Counted from the stretch's first letter, positions 1 through 11,775 are shown. The stretch: 64,000 bases of DNA from Rhodococcoides fascians A25f (GCF_000760935.2 NZ_CP049744.1:1894501-1958500); one strand, 5' to 3'. Notes: generated by a model from the letters alone, not told the origin. A program made the numbers and translations.

Positions 1-268
1 GCGGTCGTGGGGGTGTGCGCTCCATGGTGCCCGCCCAGTGCGATGTCTCGATTGTAAAAATCGGCCATCTTTTTGTACCGGTGCGCCATGCCGGTCGATC
101 CGGGCCTGGGGAGGTGGGTCTGCCGACCTGCAGAACTGCTACTGGTCAGTAACTTCGGCGCGTGGATGGAGTGATACCCCACTGCCCCGCACAGCAGCAG
201 ATTCGACCATTAAAGTCGAGGTTGGACGCATCCAAAAGACGACGTTGAAACTGAGGCAAAGGCGAAAC

Positions 269-2506
<2,238 letters not shown>

Positions 2507-2530
2507 TTCTTTCTGGCTCACCCCCATCAA

Positions 2531-2577
2531 ATGAATGGTCCATTCACGCGCTCAGACGTTGTGAATGGGCCATTCAT
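2531..2577. terminator. Long palindrome between convergent icd and cyclase genes
   Basis: A 17-bp arm (2531-2547) pairs with 2561-2577 around a 13-base loop, with one G-U pair as the only imperfection. CCCCA/TGGGG runs outside it could extend the stem. It starts 24 bases after the icd stop and lies between convergent genes, so a bidirectional rho-independent-type terminator is the simplest reading. It lacks a strong T-tract, as is common in actinobacteria. Confidence 0.7.
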
Positions 2578-2676
2578 TCGTATTGGGGTGCAACAACATT
2601 CGGTCCACAGCCCGCCCCGGTTGGGATCAATGCGACTTTCACGCGCTCAGACGTACTGAATGGCGCGTTCATTCGT
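2542..2676. repeat. Two diverged copies of a palindromic intergenic element
   Basis: The segment beginning TTCACGCGCTCAGACGT occurs at about 2543-2581 and again at about 2638-2676. Both copies continue with TGAATGG and end in TTCATTCGT. The second copy runs into the last codons and stop of the cyclase gene at 2669. Repetition of an element containing loop and right arm suggests a mobile or REP-like palindromic unit rather than chance. What it does beyond possible termination is unknown. Confidence 0.6.
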
Positions 2677-3502
2677 TCAGGGCGACCTCGGCAGCCGGCA
2701 ACACCGGCAGCGTCACCGGATACAACTGGAAACTTCCGCTCATTCCCTTGAGTTCGACGTCGCGGGGCGTTCCGAGACTCAGATCATGCGCCGCGCCGAT
2801 TGCATTGCGCACCGGTTCGCTGACCAAAATCTCACCGCCATCGGCCTGTCCTGCGACGCGTGCTGCCATGGCCACGTTGAGTCCGAAGAGGTCGTCGCCG
2901 CGTCGCACCGAACTGCCCACGTGCACGCCCATGCGGACGCGGATGCGGTCCCACCGATCGGGGTTCTCCAAGAGCGCTTCCTGCACCTTCACTCCGCAGC
3001 GCACCGCCTGCGCTGGGTCGGAGAAAGCGATCATGTATCCGTCGCCCTGGCTCTTCACCACGTGACCGCCGTGGTCGTCGACGTGTTTGCGGATCAGCTT
3101 GTTGTGCTTCTCGAGCAGTTTCACCCAGCCGCGGTCGCCCAGTTCCTCGTTGCGTGCGGTCGACCCCTCGATGTCGGAGAACATCACCACGATGTCGCCG
3201 TCGGCGGTCATGCGTGCCAGATCGGGGCGTTCCACCTTCGCCCAGCCGGCGAGATCCTCGACTGAGTTGCGGACCGTTGCGCCGAAGCCCTTGTTGATGA
3301 GCAAGTCCGTGGTGTGGAAGGCGGTTCTGATAGCGAAGGGAACCAGGCCGCGTCGCTTACGGCGTTGCTGGGATTCGAGAGCGCGGTCGAGTGCTCGGCG
3401 CGTGTGCTTCAACTTTCGGCGCGAGACGATCAGGACCACACCGAGTGCGATGATGGCGGCGAGCTCTACTCCGGCAACTATCCACAGGATCACGTCGCTC
3501 AT
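2669..3502 (-). CDS. Membrane-anchored class III adenylate/guanylate cyclase
   Basis: A 277-residue protein with one N-terminal transmembrane helix (about 5-27), a basic linker and a single class III nucleotide cyclase domain (about 100-260). Metal-binding aspartates fall in MFSDIEGST (D110) and KSQGDGYM (D154). K150 fits purine selection, and N209 with R215 in LNVAMAAR fit transition-state contacts, so it is probably catalytically active and makes cAMP. No HAMP domain is visible. The ATG overlaps the TGA of the upstream GlxA-like regulator gene (ATGA), indicating translational coupling. The last codons lie inside a repeated palindromic element. Confidence 0.9.
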   Translation of the reverse strand: MSDVILWIVAGVELAAIIALGVVLIVSRRKLKHTRRALDRALESQQRRKRRGLVPFAIRTAFHTTDLLINKGFGATVRNSVEDLAGWAKVERPDLARMTADGDIVVMFSDIEGSTARNEELGDRGWVKLLEKHNKLIRKHVDDHGGHVVKSQGDGYMIAFSDPAQAVRCGVKVQEALLENPDRWDRIRVRMGVHVGSSVRRGDDLFGLNVAMAARVAGQADGGEILVSEPVRNAIGAAHDLSLGTPRDVELKGMSGSFQLYPVTLPVLPAAEVALNE

Positions 3503-4479
3503 CCTTGCCTGTCGACCGCACCTGTGGGCGCACAACCGACGGCGAATTGCCGTCGATATGCCGTCGGTGTCACCGCGAATGCCGAGCGGAAGTTCTGACG
3601 CAGAGTGACGGTGCTGCCGAATCCGCACAGGGCAGCGATGTTCTCGATACTGCGATCGGTCGTTTCGAGCAGGCTTCGCGCTTCCTCGAGTCGTTTGTCC
3701 AACACCCAGCGGGCCGGCGTGGACCCCGTCTCGAGCTGGAACTGACGGATGAAGCTGCGTCGGCTCATGCGCGCGTGTTCGGCCAGTCGCTCGATGGGCA
3801 TGGGCTCGTCGAGTCGCTCGAGTGCCCAGCTCTGTACGTCGGCTATCGCGGTATCGCCGGATGCCGCGATGACCGGCCGTTCGATGTACTGCGCCTGACC
3901 ACCGTCGCGATGGGGTGCGACCACCAGGCTGCGCGCCACACGCGTGGCGGCAGCCGAACCGAGGTGCTTGCGGACTATGTGCAGACAGGAATCGATCGAT
4001 GACGCGGTTCCCGCAGAGGTCATCACGTCTCCGTGGTCGATGTAGAGAACCGACTCGTCGACGCCGGCGTGTGCATTTCGCTCCCGCAGCTCGGTCATCT
4101 TGGTCCAGTGTGTGACTGCGGGGCGGCCTGCGAGTAGCCCGGTGTCTGCGACGGCGAACGAACCGAGGCACAGGCCCGCGATCTCTGCGCCTCGCGTATG
4201 TGCTCTGCGGAGTGCGTTCGAGAAGTCAGTGCCTATGTGAGGCAACGACTCCGGCCACGATGTCACGATGACGATATCGGCCCAGGCGACGGTATCGGGC
4301 CCTGCGATCTCACCGACCGGAAACCCCTCCTCGGTGCGGATCGAACCGGCTTCGTCGGACCACACTCGCGTCACCCAGTCCGCGGCGAGCCCGAGTCGGG
4401 TCACCTCGCCGAACACCATCAACGGCGCAGCGAGGTGGAACATCGTGATGCCATCGAACACATAGAGCGCGATGCGCAT
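3499..4479 (-). CDS. GlxA-family AraC-type transcriptional regulator
   Basis: A 326-residue regulator with an N-terminal DJ-1/PfpI (GATase1-like) domain (about 1-165; starts [19 protein letters not shown], with nucleophile-elbow region [16 protein letters not shown]) and a C-terminal AraC double helix-turn-helix (about 215-310; [21 protein letters not shown], then [18 protein letters not shown]). The family usually activates nearby catabolic or stress genes. It is divergent from the isochorismatase-family gene with 124 bases between them, so that gene is a likely target. It overlaps the following cyclase gene by four bases. The longer open frame upstream of the chosen ATG lacks family similarity. 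The ligand is unknown. Confidence 0.92.
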   Translation of the reverse strand: MRIALYVFDGITMFHLAAPLMVFGEVTRLGLAADWVTRVWSDEAGSIRTEEGFPVGEIAGPDTVAWADIVIVTSWPESLPHIGTDFSNALRRAHTRGAEIAGLCLGSFAVADTGLLAGRPAVTHWTKMTELRERNAHAGVDESVLYIDHGDVMTSAGTASSIDSCLHIVRKHLGSAAATRVARSLVVAPHRDGGQAQYIERPVIAASGDTAIADVQSWALERLDEPMPIERLAEHARMSRRSFIRQFQLETGSTPARWVLDKRLEEARSLLETTDRSIENIAALCGFGSTVTLRQNFRSAFAVTPTAYRRQFAVGCAPTGAVDRQG

Positions 4480-4603
4480 GGCCGACTCCGATCTCGAACG
4501 TTGGCGCAAATCCATCGAAAGTATGCATCCGTGCCACTCGTGAACGCAAGGTGTGCACCGGAGGATGAGAAGCGACCGAGAACGTCCACTGAGGGAGAAC
4601 AGC

Positions 4604-5236
4604 ATGACCGCACCGCGCAGGGCACTCATCGTCATCGACGTCCAGCAGGAGTACTTCGAGGGAGTGCTGCAGATCCAGTACCCGCCGCGAGACGAGTCGT
4701 TGGCCAACATCGTCCGCGCCATCGAAGCGGCTGTGGCGCAGGAACTTCCCGTTGCGATCGTGCAGCACGAGATGCCCGAGGGCGCACCGGCCTTCGTGAA
4801 GGGCACCCCGACATACGAGCTGCACCCCGATATTCAGGCCGTCGTGCAGCCGTCCTTCGAGCGGGTCGAGAAGAAGTACAGCAGCGTGTTCGCTGGAACC
4901 GGCGTCGCGAAGTGGTTGCAGGGCAACAACATCGACACTGTCACGATCGTCGGCTACATGACCAACAACTGCGACCTCGCCTCCAGTGCCGACGCCGAGG
5001 CGCTGGACCTGACCGTCGAGATCCTGTCCGACGCCACCGGCGCGATCAACCTCTCCAACGAGGCGGGCACCGTCTCGGCCGAGCAACTGCACAAGGCTCT
5101 GATGGTGCTCCTTCAGTCGAACTTCGCGGCGGTAGCGTCGACAGGTCAGTGGATCGACGCCGTCAAGGGTGGAACAGCTCTGACGGCAAGCAATTTGGTG
5201 GTCTCGGCAGCTCAGGGTAACGACGCAGTGGCCTGA
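4604..5236 (+). CDS. Isochorismatase-family cysteine hydrolase
   Basis: A 210-residue protein of the isochorismatase/nicotinamidase fold. The catalytic aspartate lies in LIVIDVQQEYF (D12) and the nucleophilic cysteine in GYMTNNCDLASS, the usual cis-peptide plus Cys arrangement. A good Shine-Dalgarno (gaggga) precedes the ATG. Members hydrolyse isochorismate, nicotinamide, ureides or similar amides. Substrate cannot be told from sequence, and no siderophore or NAD genes lie nearby. It is divergent from a GlxA-type regulator, a pairing that often means direct control. Confidence 0.9.
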   Translation: MTAPRRALIVIDVQQEYFEGVLQIQYPPRDESLANIVRAIEAAVAQELPVAIVQHEMPEGAPAFVKGTPTYELHPDIQAVVQPSFERVEKKYSSVFAGTGVAKWLQGNNIDTVTIVGYMTNNCDLASSADAEALDLTVEILSDATGAINLSNEAGTVSAEQLHKALMVLLQSNFAAVASTGQWIDAVKGGTALTASNLVVSAAQGNDAVA

Positions 5237-5256
5237 CGCTCGGTACGCTGGCTGCG

Positions 5257-5676
5257 GTGACCGTACGGGCGATTACCGACCACACGCTCGGTGCGTGGGT
5301 GATCAAGTGCAATCCGCACAAGACCGATCTGGCACCGATGGTCGAAGCCGGACGTGCTCACGAGCACTGGTGCGTCGCCGACAACTACCGAACGCGTCTG
5401 ATGGCACCCGGGCAACCCGTGCTGTTCTGGGTCAGTAGCCATCCGCGACGCGGGATCTGGGGTGCGGGTCGGTTGACCGGCACCCCGGTCCCCGGCCCGC
5501 AGTGGAAGGTCTCGACCAACATCACTCTGTTCGATGAGCCGATCCTCGCGTCGGATATTCGGTCCATCGAGGAGCTGTCGATGCTCGAGGTGTTTCGATC
5601 GCCGCAGCAATCCAACCCCTCGTGGGTCGACGCCTCCGCGTGGGCAGTGATCCGCCAGATGCTGCCTCTCGAATGA
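5257..5676 (+). CDS. EVE/PUA-like domain protein
   Basis: A 139-residue cytosolic protein with features of the EVE domain, a PUA-related fold thought to bind modified nucleotides. These are a W-x-IKCNP start, the core stretch VLFWVSSHPRRGIWGAGRLTG and a carboxy-terminal WxVIRQML-like end. The GTG start at 5257 follows the preceding gene by 20 bases, so the two may be cotranscribed. Assignment rests on visual motif similarity. No catalytic residues are expected, and a role in restricting or sensing modified DNA/RNA is only inferred from the family. Confidence 0.6.
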   Translation: MTVRAITDHTLGAWVIKCNPHKTDLAPMVEAGRAHEHWCVADNYRTRLMAPGQPVLFWVSSHPRRGIWGAGRLTGTPVPGPQWKVSTNITLFDEPILASDIRSIEELSMLEVFRSPQQSNPSWVDASAWAVIRQMLPLE

Positions 5677-5688
5677 TGTGATGGCGTC

Positions 5689-6661
5689 ATGACACTGGAG
5701 GACGAGCCGACACTGCACGGAATGTTGGATGTAGGGGATGGTCAACGCATCTACTGGGAGCAACGGGGTCCGTCCGACGGCGTCCCGGCGGTCTACCTGC
5801 ACGGCGGACCAGGCGGGACCCTGAACGCCAGTCAGTTTCGTCGACACTTCGACCTGTCCCGTGTTCGCGCAGTCGGATTCGAGCAGCGCGGGTGCGGACG
5901 GTCCACTCCGCACGCGTCGGATCCCTCGACGTCGTTGGCTACCAACACCACTGCGCACCTGATCGCCGATATCGAAGCCCTGCGTGATCACCTCGGCATC
6001 GACGCCTGGATCGTCAACGGCGCGTCCTGGGGATCAACCCTCGCCGTCGCCTACGCCCTTGCACATCCGACGCGTGTCCTCGGCATTGTCTTGTGCGCCG
6101 TCACTACGACCGGTCGTGAAGAGGTCGACTGGATCACCGAGGGCGTCGGCGCGATCTTCCCCGAGGCGTGGGATCGTTTCGCTACCTTCGCCGAGCAGGC
6201 CGGCGTCGGCTATGGCCGCGGGCACGGTCGAATCGTCGACGCCTACGACCGTCTGTTGAATTCATCCGACCTTGCACTGCGCGACAGTGCATCCCGAGAA
6301 TGGGCATTGTGGGAAGACGTCCACATTTCGATCGGCACCGGCTGTATCAGACGCGATCCCAGGTGGGAGGATGACCAATTCCGGCTGGCCCTTCGTGCGG
6401 CTGACGGCGCACTACTGGTCGCACGACGGGTTCTGCGATCCGCCTCTCCTCGATCGTGCCGGCGGTCTACGCGATGTCCCGGGCGTCCTGATCCACGGCC
6501 GACGCGACGTATCCGGACCCGCCCTCACTGCGTGGCGTCTGCACCGGAAGTGGCCCGGATCGACACTCATCGTCGACGAGGGTGACGGGCACGGGGGCAG
6601 GTCCATGGCCGCGCAGTGGGACGCTGCGAACGAGGAACTGGTCGATCGGGCCCAGAGGTGA
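5689..6661 (+). pseudogene. Prolyl iminopeptidase-like alpha/beta hydrolase, frameshifted
   Basis: The first 235 or so residues read as a prolyl aminopeptidase: oxyanion loop HGGPGG (38-43), then GFEQRGCGRSTPHA, then nucleophile elbow GASWGS with S113. Around 6387-6391 (GGCCC) the frame is lost. The natural C-terminus (FVRLTAHYWSHDGF, then LIHGRRDVSGP with the acid and DEGDGHGG with the histidine) continues in the +1-shifted frame to a stop at 6661. Removing one C restores a roughly 323-residue enzyme of normal length. As it stands the protein would lack its Asp and His. The shift may be a real mutation or a homopolymer error. The start follows the EVE-like gene by 12 bases. Confidence 0.8.
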
Positions 6662-6665
6662 CCGC

Positions 6666-7340
6666 ATGGTGCATGATCGAGAGGTGACTTCCTTCCCGAT
6701 TGTCGATCTGACTCCCGACGAACTGCTGACCACGACGCGCACCGTCCGCAAGCGCCTGGACCTGACGCGGCCGGTGCCGATTGAGCTGATCAAGGAATGT
6801 CTCGAGATCGCGCTGCAGGCACCGTCCGGCTCGAACAAGCAGGGGTGGCAGTGGGTCGTCGTCACCGATCCTGATCTTCGTGCCCGCATCGGTGCGATCT
6901 ACGGCGAACTGTTCGCCGAGTATCAGGCATCGAAGCATTCCGCTTCGGCCTTGTTCGCCGACGATCCGGAACGTGCCTCGGTGCAGAAGCGCGTCGGAGA
7001 CAGTGCCGGATGGCTCGGCGAGCACATGGGTGAAGTTCCGGTGCTGCTGATTCCGTGCATCCAGGCCGGCAAGACGCTTCCGGCAGGAAACCAAGCGGGA
7101 CTGTGGGGTTCGCTGCTACCTGCTGTGTGGAACTACGCATTGGCCGCACGCGCTCGTGGCCTCGGAACGGCCTGGACGACAATCCATCTCGCGAAGGAAG
7201 CCGAGATCTCCGAGCTACTCGGCATCCCCGAGGGATTCCACCAGGGTGCGCTCATTCCAACGGCGTACTACACGGGTGAGACGTTCAAGATCGCTCCGCG
7301 GGATCCGATCGAGACGGTGCTGCACGTCGATCGCTGGTAG
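6666..7340 (+). CDS. Nitroreductase-family FMN oxidoreductase
   Basis: A product of about 224 residues of the FMN-dependent nitroreductase superfamily. RTVRKRLDL provides the FMN-phosphate arginines, APSGSNKQGWQWVVV is the canonical flavin-binding loop, and GLGTAWTT with LGIPEGFHQGALIPTAYY forms the C-terminal core. It likely reduces nitro, quinone or enone compounds with NAD(P)H. ATG 6666 is used; a GTG at 6684 (starting MTSFPIVDLTP) is an equally plausible start. It follows the damaged iminopeptidase by four bases, so the two probably share a transcript. The 200 bases downstream are AT-richer and contain no supported gene. Confidence 0.88.
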   Translation: MVHDREVTSFPIVDLTPDELLTTTRTVRKRLDLTRPVPIELIKECLEIALQAPSGSNKQGWQWVVVTDPDLRARIGAIYGELFAEYQASKHSASALFADDPERASVQKRVGDSAGWLGEHMGEVPVLLIPCIQAGKTLPAGNQAGLWGSLLPAVWNYALAARARGLGTAWTTIHLAKEAEISELLGIPEGFHQGALIPTAYYTGETFKIAPRDPIETVLHVDRW

Positions 7341-7542
7341 TCGAATCGGCTCGGCGCAGCTGTGTATTCGGCGAACAACGACAAACAAGACCGATCGCGT
7401 CGGCGTGGAATATGAGGTTTGCGCTCACTGGGCGGTTATCGACAATTGGGTGTTTTGTCGCCAATTAGGCTTTGCACGTATCGATTTCGTGACGCTTGGC
7501 TGCGAGTCGACGCGATCGGCGGTAGCAGGCTGAGCAGAGTTG

Positions 7543-9315
7543 ATGGCGTATGTTGAATGCTGGGAAGGATTTGGTCCGTTCGAGCAGATCGGCGGGTGCG
7601 TCACGGGCAGTTCAGACTACGAGGCAAAGACCGGCGACAGCGCAGCCATGCACCACCGGAAGCGGTGTCTCGGGCGCCTGATACCCGGATCGTCTTTTGC
7701 CGTGTTCGATGGTGTCCATATTCTGCGGCGACTGACACTGGCGACTTCTTTCGCCTGCTGCTGGATGCTGTTCTTCGCGCTAACTCCATGGTGGATCGGC
7801 AACACCATCGACGCAATTGTTGCGTCGAGTACGACCGTCACGGACATCGTGCACCGTTGTGCCGTGCTTTTGGCGATCGCCGCCGGTGGCGCGGTGGCGA
7901 TACTTGCCGAAGAACGCACCAGCATGCTCCTCCGTGTCGAGTGCGAAGTCTCGCTCATGCGTGTGCTGTCGAGGCGGACGTCCAACCTGGGAGTTGCACC
8001 ATCGGCATACAGCGCCGTCAACCTCGGCATGGTGGATATCAGCAGCGTCGCCAACGGGGTTTCCGCACTCGCTCGCGGCATCGGCGGGCTGATCGCGGTG
8101 CTGTTGGTCGGGGGCGCCATGCTGGCCACGTCGTGGCAGCTCGGCCTGGTAATCCTGGTCGGTGCGGTCATCGCACTGATATCGAACGATGTTGTGCTGC
8201 TGAACTATCGGCGTCGTCAGGTGACGCAACGCAAACGAAGTGACGACCTGACGCAGGTTGCCCGAGACATCGGTGGTGGTGCCAGGGTAATCCGAGGTTT
8301 GGGCGCTGCGCAGACCTTTCTACAGCGTTATGCTGCGTCGTCTCAGGCGCTTCAGCGATCCGGAACCGATCTTTCGAAAGCCGATGCGCAAGCGTCGGCA
8401 TTCCGAGGGGTGGTGTCGGGAATCTATAAGATCGTCACTGTCGCCGTCGGTGCGAAGCTGGCGCTGTCGGGCACGATCACGGTGGGCAACGTCGTCACCG
8501 CATACGGGTACACCGTATTTCTGAGCAATCCGCTGAACTACATCATGCGGGCTCGTCAGCTCAGGGCAGCCGGCGTCATTTCGCAACAGCGAATCGAAGA
8601 ATGGTTGGCCGACAATCCCATCAGTCATACACCCGCAGTTCGTCAGCAGGACTTCCCTGCAGCGTTGAAGCGGCTCGAGTCGGTAATCGGCGCGTCGATC
8701 ACCCCAGGCGCATACACGGGCGTGACGTCGTTGGATGTGCGCGACTGGCACGCCACCAGCCTCGAACTCGCCAATGCCACCTTTGGTCGGCACCAGACGG
8801 TTCAGATCGTGGGCACCGAAGATTATTTGTTCTCCGGAACGTTGCGTGAAGTACTTACTCCACCATGTGACGGTCTGGGCGACAACGGGTTCGAGGACGT
8901 CGAGCGGCAACCTTCGGCGGTGGCAGCCGCGATGGCATCCGACATACTCGCGGCCCTTCCGGATGGCGTCGATAGTGACATGACTGCAGGTGCGATGGAG
9001 TTTTCGGGCGGCGAGCGGCAGCGCCTGCGGCTTGCCAGGGCGCTGAGTACTGCACCCGAGGTGCTTGTTCTGGTGGATCCCACGGCTGCGTTGGATGTCT
9101 CTACCGAGTCCGCCGTCGTGTCGCGTATCCGTGAACTGCGTGCCGGCCGGACGACAGTCGTTCTGACACACAGTGTCCCGCATCTGGTGCACGCCGACCG
9201 AGTCGTCGTGCTCGGGGGTGCAGGAGACGACGTCGCCGCTGTGGGCACGCACCGAGACCTTCTGCAATTGCCGGAATATCGAGGGCTGGTCCGCCGGCTG
9301 CGAGGTGAAGCGTAG
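7543..9315 (+). CDS. ABC exporter half-transporter with degenerate ATPase domain
   Basis: About 590 residues: six membrane helices of the type IV exporter fold, then a nucleotide-binding domain. This domain has a good signature (FSGGERQRLRLARAL, about 487-501) and H-loop (VVLTHS), but no recognisable Walker A P-loop. Its Walker B reads VLVLVDPTAALD, with proline where the catalytic glutamate should be. It would offer only its signature face to a partner. The stop overlaps the next gene's GTG (TAGTG), and that protein has the opposite defects, so the two surely form a heterodimer. The start is uncertain: TTG 7540, ATG 7543 or ATG 7648; the last gives a more usual distance to the first helix. 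Substrate unknown. Confidence 0.85.
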   Translation: MAYVECWEGFGPFEQIGGCVTGSSDYEAKTGDSAAMHHRKRCLGRLIPGSSFAVFDGVHILRRLTLATSFACCWMLFFALTPWWIGNTIDAIVASSTTVTDIVHRCAVLLAIAAGGAVAILAEERTSMLLRVECEVSLMRVLSRRTSNLGVAPSAYSAVNLGMVDISSVANGVSALARGIGGLIAVLLVGGAMLATSWQLGLVILVGAVIALISNDVVLLNYRRRQVTQRKRSDDLTQVARDIGGGARVIRGLGAAQTFLQRYAASSQALQRSGTDLSKADAQASAFRGVVSGIYKIVTVAVGAKLALSGTITVGNVVTAYGYTVFLSNPLNYIMRARQLRAAGVISQQRIEEWLADNPISHTPAVRQQDFPAALKRLESVIGASITPGAYTGVTSLDVRDWHATSLELANATFGRHQTVQIVGTEDYLFSGTLREVLTPPCDGLGDNGFEDVERQPSAVAAAMASDILAALPDGVDSDMTAGAMEFSGGERQRLRLARALSTAPEVLVLVDPTAALDVSTESAVVSRIRELRAGRTTVVLTHSVPHLVHADRVVVLGGAGDDVAAVGTHRDLLQLPEYRGLVRRLRGEA

Positions 9316-11093
9316 TGCCCGCATCGGTGATTCCTGTTGCGGATCGGTCCGAGGTCCGCCGCGCAGCTGTCTTCATTCTGCGTCGGCATCGGAGCATGGC
9401 GCTGGCGTCGCTGTTGGCGTACGCCGCGTCGGTGGCGGCTGGACTGCTGTCGCCCTACCTCCTCGGCCTGGTGGTGGATCAGGTTCGGAACGGGACCGAT
9501 CGAGTGTGGGCGATCGCAGGCTGGATGCTGGCCGCGTTGGCGATCGAGGCCGTCACGCTGTGGTTGGCCACGTACCTGTCCGGCGCGCTGGCCGAGACGA
9601 TCGCGGCAGAACTCCGGGAGGACGCCATCAGGTCGGTCCTCGCGGCACCGTTGGCGACGGTGGAAGCGATTCCTGTCGGCGAACTACTCAGCCGGGTGAC
9701 CAGGGATATCGATGCATTGGTGCGGGGCACTCGTAATTCGTTGCCCGCGGTGATCGTCACCTCTCTGATGATGGTGATGACGCTCGGTGCGATGGTCCTA
9801 CTCGGGTGGAAATATCTCGTTGCGTTTCTGCTGTGCCTGCCGATCTTGATTCCCGTGACCCGTTGGTTCCTGCGTAGATCCCGCCCCGCCTTCCTGGCGA
9901 ACCAAGCTGCAAAGGCTGTCGCGACGCAGGTATTGGCAGAGTCCGGTGCCGGAGCCCCCACCTTGGCTCGGCACGGCTGGGGGTCGTGGTGGGACAGGCG
10001 GATCGTCGACGCCTGCAACGACGTCCGCGATGCTGAACGGGGCGTTTTGCGATTGCAGTCGACCTTCTGGGTGATCGCCGATTTCGGTCGCACTGTTCCG
10101 ATTGCCACGGTGCTGCTACTCGGCGGGATTGCTTACCTCCACGATGCAACGCCACTTGCTGCAGTGACGGCCGGAGCTTTGTACGCGCAGAATTTGGCTG
10201 TTCACATCGACACCGTGCTCGCCCATCAGAATCAACTCCAGGTAGGCGGGGCGGCGTTCGCTCGCATCTTGGGCTTGCAGGGATTTGTTCACAGCAGTGC
10301 CTCCGGAAAGGTACTGGAAAGCCACAATATCGACGGTCGCACTTCCGTCGACACCACTGCCGATCTCATCGTGTCGGAAGTGTTCTTTTCGTATCCCTGC
10401 GATCCATCCCGCGGGTCGGTCCGTGACGTACTGAAAGGCATCACGCTGACGGTCCCCGCCGGTCAGCGAGTTGCCATCGTCGGGCCGTCAGGCGCTGGGA
10501 AAACTACCTTGGGACGGGTGATCTCGGGACTCGATGCCCCTCGATCCGGGGGTGTTCGGTACGGCGACGTTCCGCTGGCGGAATTGCCCTCCGAGGTAGT
10601 GCGTCGAACGGTGGGAATGCTCTCGCAACACTCTTTCGTATTCAGTGGCAGTGTTGCCGACAACCTGCGCATTGCCGCGCCGACGGCTAACGACGAGAAC
10701 CTCGCTGAGGTTCTGGCAGCAGTAGGCGCGGCGAGCCTGCTGAACACTTTCATGTTGGACCGGCCGATTGCGGAAGGACCACGGCCGCTGACTCCTGTCG
10801 AGGAACAGCAGCTTTCGTTGGCGCGCATGGTGTTGGCGAAACCGCAGGTGGTCGTTTTGGACGAGGCAACGGCGCAGTTCGATCCGCTCACCGCTCGCCA
10901 TCTCGAAACAGCGGTCCGGCAGCTCCTCTTCGGAAGTACCATCATCACCATTGCGCACCGGCTGCGCATTGCGCAGGACGCCGATCGGGTCTTGGTCATG
11001 TCCGCTGGTGCGATCGTGCAGGACGGCACTCATGATCAGCTCATCGCCCGTGACGGCCCGTACCGCACGCTGTGGTCGGACTGGGAAAACTGA
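9315..11093 (+). CDS. ABC exporter half-transporter, partner with intact Walker motifs
   Basis: A 592-residue half-exporter with a transmembrane domain (about 25-300) and an NBD carrying an intact Walker A (GPSGAGKTT, about 390-398) and Walker B with catalytic Glu (VVVLDEATAQFD, about 512). The signature is degenerate, reading LTPVEEQQLSLAR instead of LSGGQ. Combined with the upstream half, exactly one composite ATP site is complete: this protein's Walker A/B with the partner's FSGGE. It starts with GTG overlapping the partner's stop by one base. It likely exports a lipid, peptide or drug-like compound. It is convergent with a response regulator gene 25 bases downstream. Confidence 0.92.
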   Translation: MPASVIPVADRSEVRRAAVFILRRHRSMALASLLAYAASVAAGLLSPYLLGLVVDQVRNGTDRVWAIAGWMLAALAIEAVTLWLATYLSGALAETIAAELREDAIRSVLAAPLATVEAIPVGELLSRVTRDIDALVRGTRNSLPAVIVTSLMMVMTLGAMVLLGWKYLVAFLLCLPILIPVTRWFLRRSRPAFLANQAAKAVATQVLAESGAGAPTLARHGWGSWWDRRIVDACNDVRDAERGVLRLQSTFWVIADFGRTVPIATVLLLGGIAYLHDATPLAAVTAGALYAQNLAVHIDTVLAHQNQLQVGGAAFARILGLQGFVHSSASGKVLESHNIDGRTSVDTTADLIVSEVFFSYPCDPSRGSVRDVLKGITLTVPAGQRVAIVGPSGAGKTTLGRVISGLDAPRSGGVRYGDVPLAELPSEVVRRTVGMLSQHSFVFSGSVADNLRIAAPTANDENLAEVLAAVGAASLLNTFMLDRPIAEGPRPLTPVEEQQLSLARMVLAKPQVVVLDEATAQFDPLTARHLETAVRQLLFGSTIITIAHRLRIAQDADRVLVMSAGAIVQDGTHDQLIARDGPYRTLWSDWEN

Positions 11094-11118
11094 CGACTGT
11101 TCAGCCTGGATCCGCCAC

Positions 11119-11775
11119 CTACGGATCGCTGTGACTGCGCAGGTAGGCCACCACAGCCATGACGCGTCGGCTCATACCGGTGGAGTTCGCCAATCCGAGT
11201 TTGTCGAACACAGCGTTGATGTGTTTTTCGACCGAGCTCACCGAGATGTACAGATCGGCCGCTATTCGCGCATTGGTGAGACCTTGCGCCATCAGCTCGA
11301 GAACACCGCGCTCTCGGGGAGTAAGTCGTTCGAGTGGATTCGATCGCGTGGAGCGTGACAACAGCTGTCGCACCACTTCCGGGTCGAAGGCGGTCCCGCC
11401 GTCGGCAACCCTGTTCAGAGCGTCCAGAAACTCGTCGACTTGCGCGACGCGGTCTTTCAGCAGATATCCGACCTTGCCTCCGGATCCGCTGATCAGCTCT
11501 GCCGCGTAGCGGTTTTCGACGTACTGGGAGAGTACGAGCACCGCCACGTCCGGCCATCGATCGCGAATCGTCAGTGCTGCCCGTAGTCCCTCCTCGCTGT
11601 GATCGGGAGGCATCCGGACGTCGGTGACCACGATGTCCGGACGATCTTGTTCCACGGCGGCGAGGAGAGCATCGGCGTCGCCCACGGACGCGATCACGTC
11701 GTGGCCCTCGTCGACCAGCAGGCGCACCAGACCCTCACGCAGCAACGTGGAGTCCTCGGCGACGATCACCCGCAC
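11119..11775 (-). CDS. NarL/LuxR-type response regulator
   Basis: A 218-residue response regulator. The receiver domain (about 1-120) has acidic pocket VAEDS, phosphoacceptor D52 in VVTDVRMPP and the conserved lysine in YLLKDRV. The C-terminal LuxR helix-turn-helix (about 150-210) contains LTPRERGVLELMAQGLTNARIA and the recognition segment VSSVEKHINAVFDKLGL. The GTG start at 11775 lies inside the 3' end of the kinase gene (10-base overlap), so translation is coupled. It should be phosphorylated by the adjacent kinase. Targets are unknown; the convergent ABC exporter is a candidate by position. Confidence 0.94.
   Translation of the reverse strand: MRVIVAEDSTLLREGLVRLLVDEGHDVIASVGDADALLAAVEQDRPDIVVTDVRMPPDHSEEGLRAALTIRDRWPDVAVLVLSQYVENRYAAELISGSGGKVGYLLKDRVAQVDEFLDALNRVADGGTAFDPEVVRQLLSRSTRSNPLERLTPRERGVLELMAQGLTNARIAADLYISVSSVEKHINAVFDKLGLANSTGMSRRVMAVVAYLRSHSDP

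Noticed and set aside
7450..7480. AATTGG/CCAATT inverted repeat after the nitroreductase gene
   Set aside because: Only six paired bases with an 11-base loop and no T-tract; not distinguishable from chance in this AT-richer stretch.
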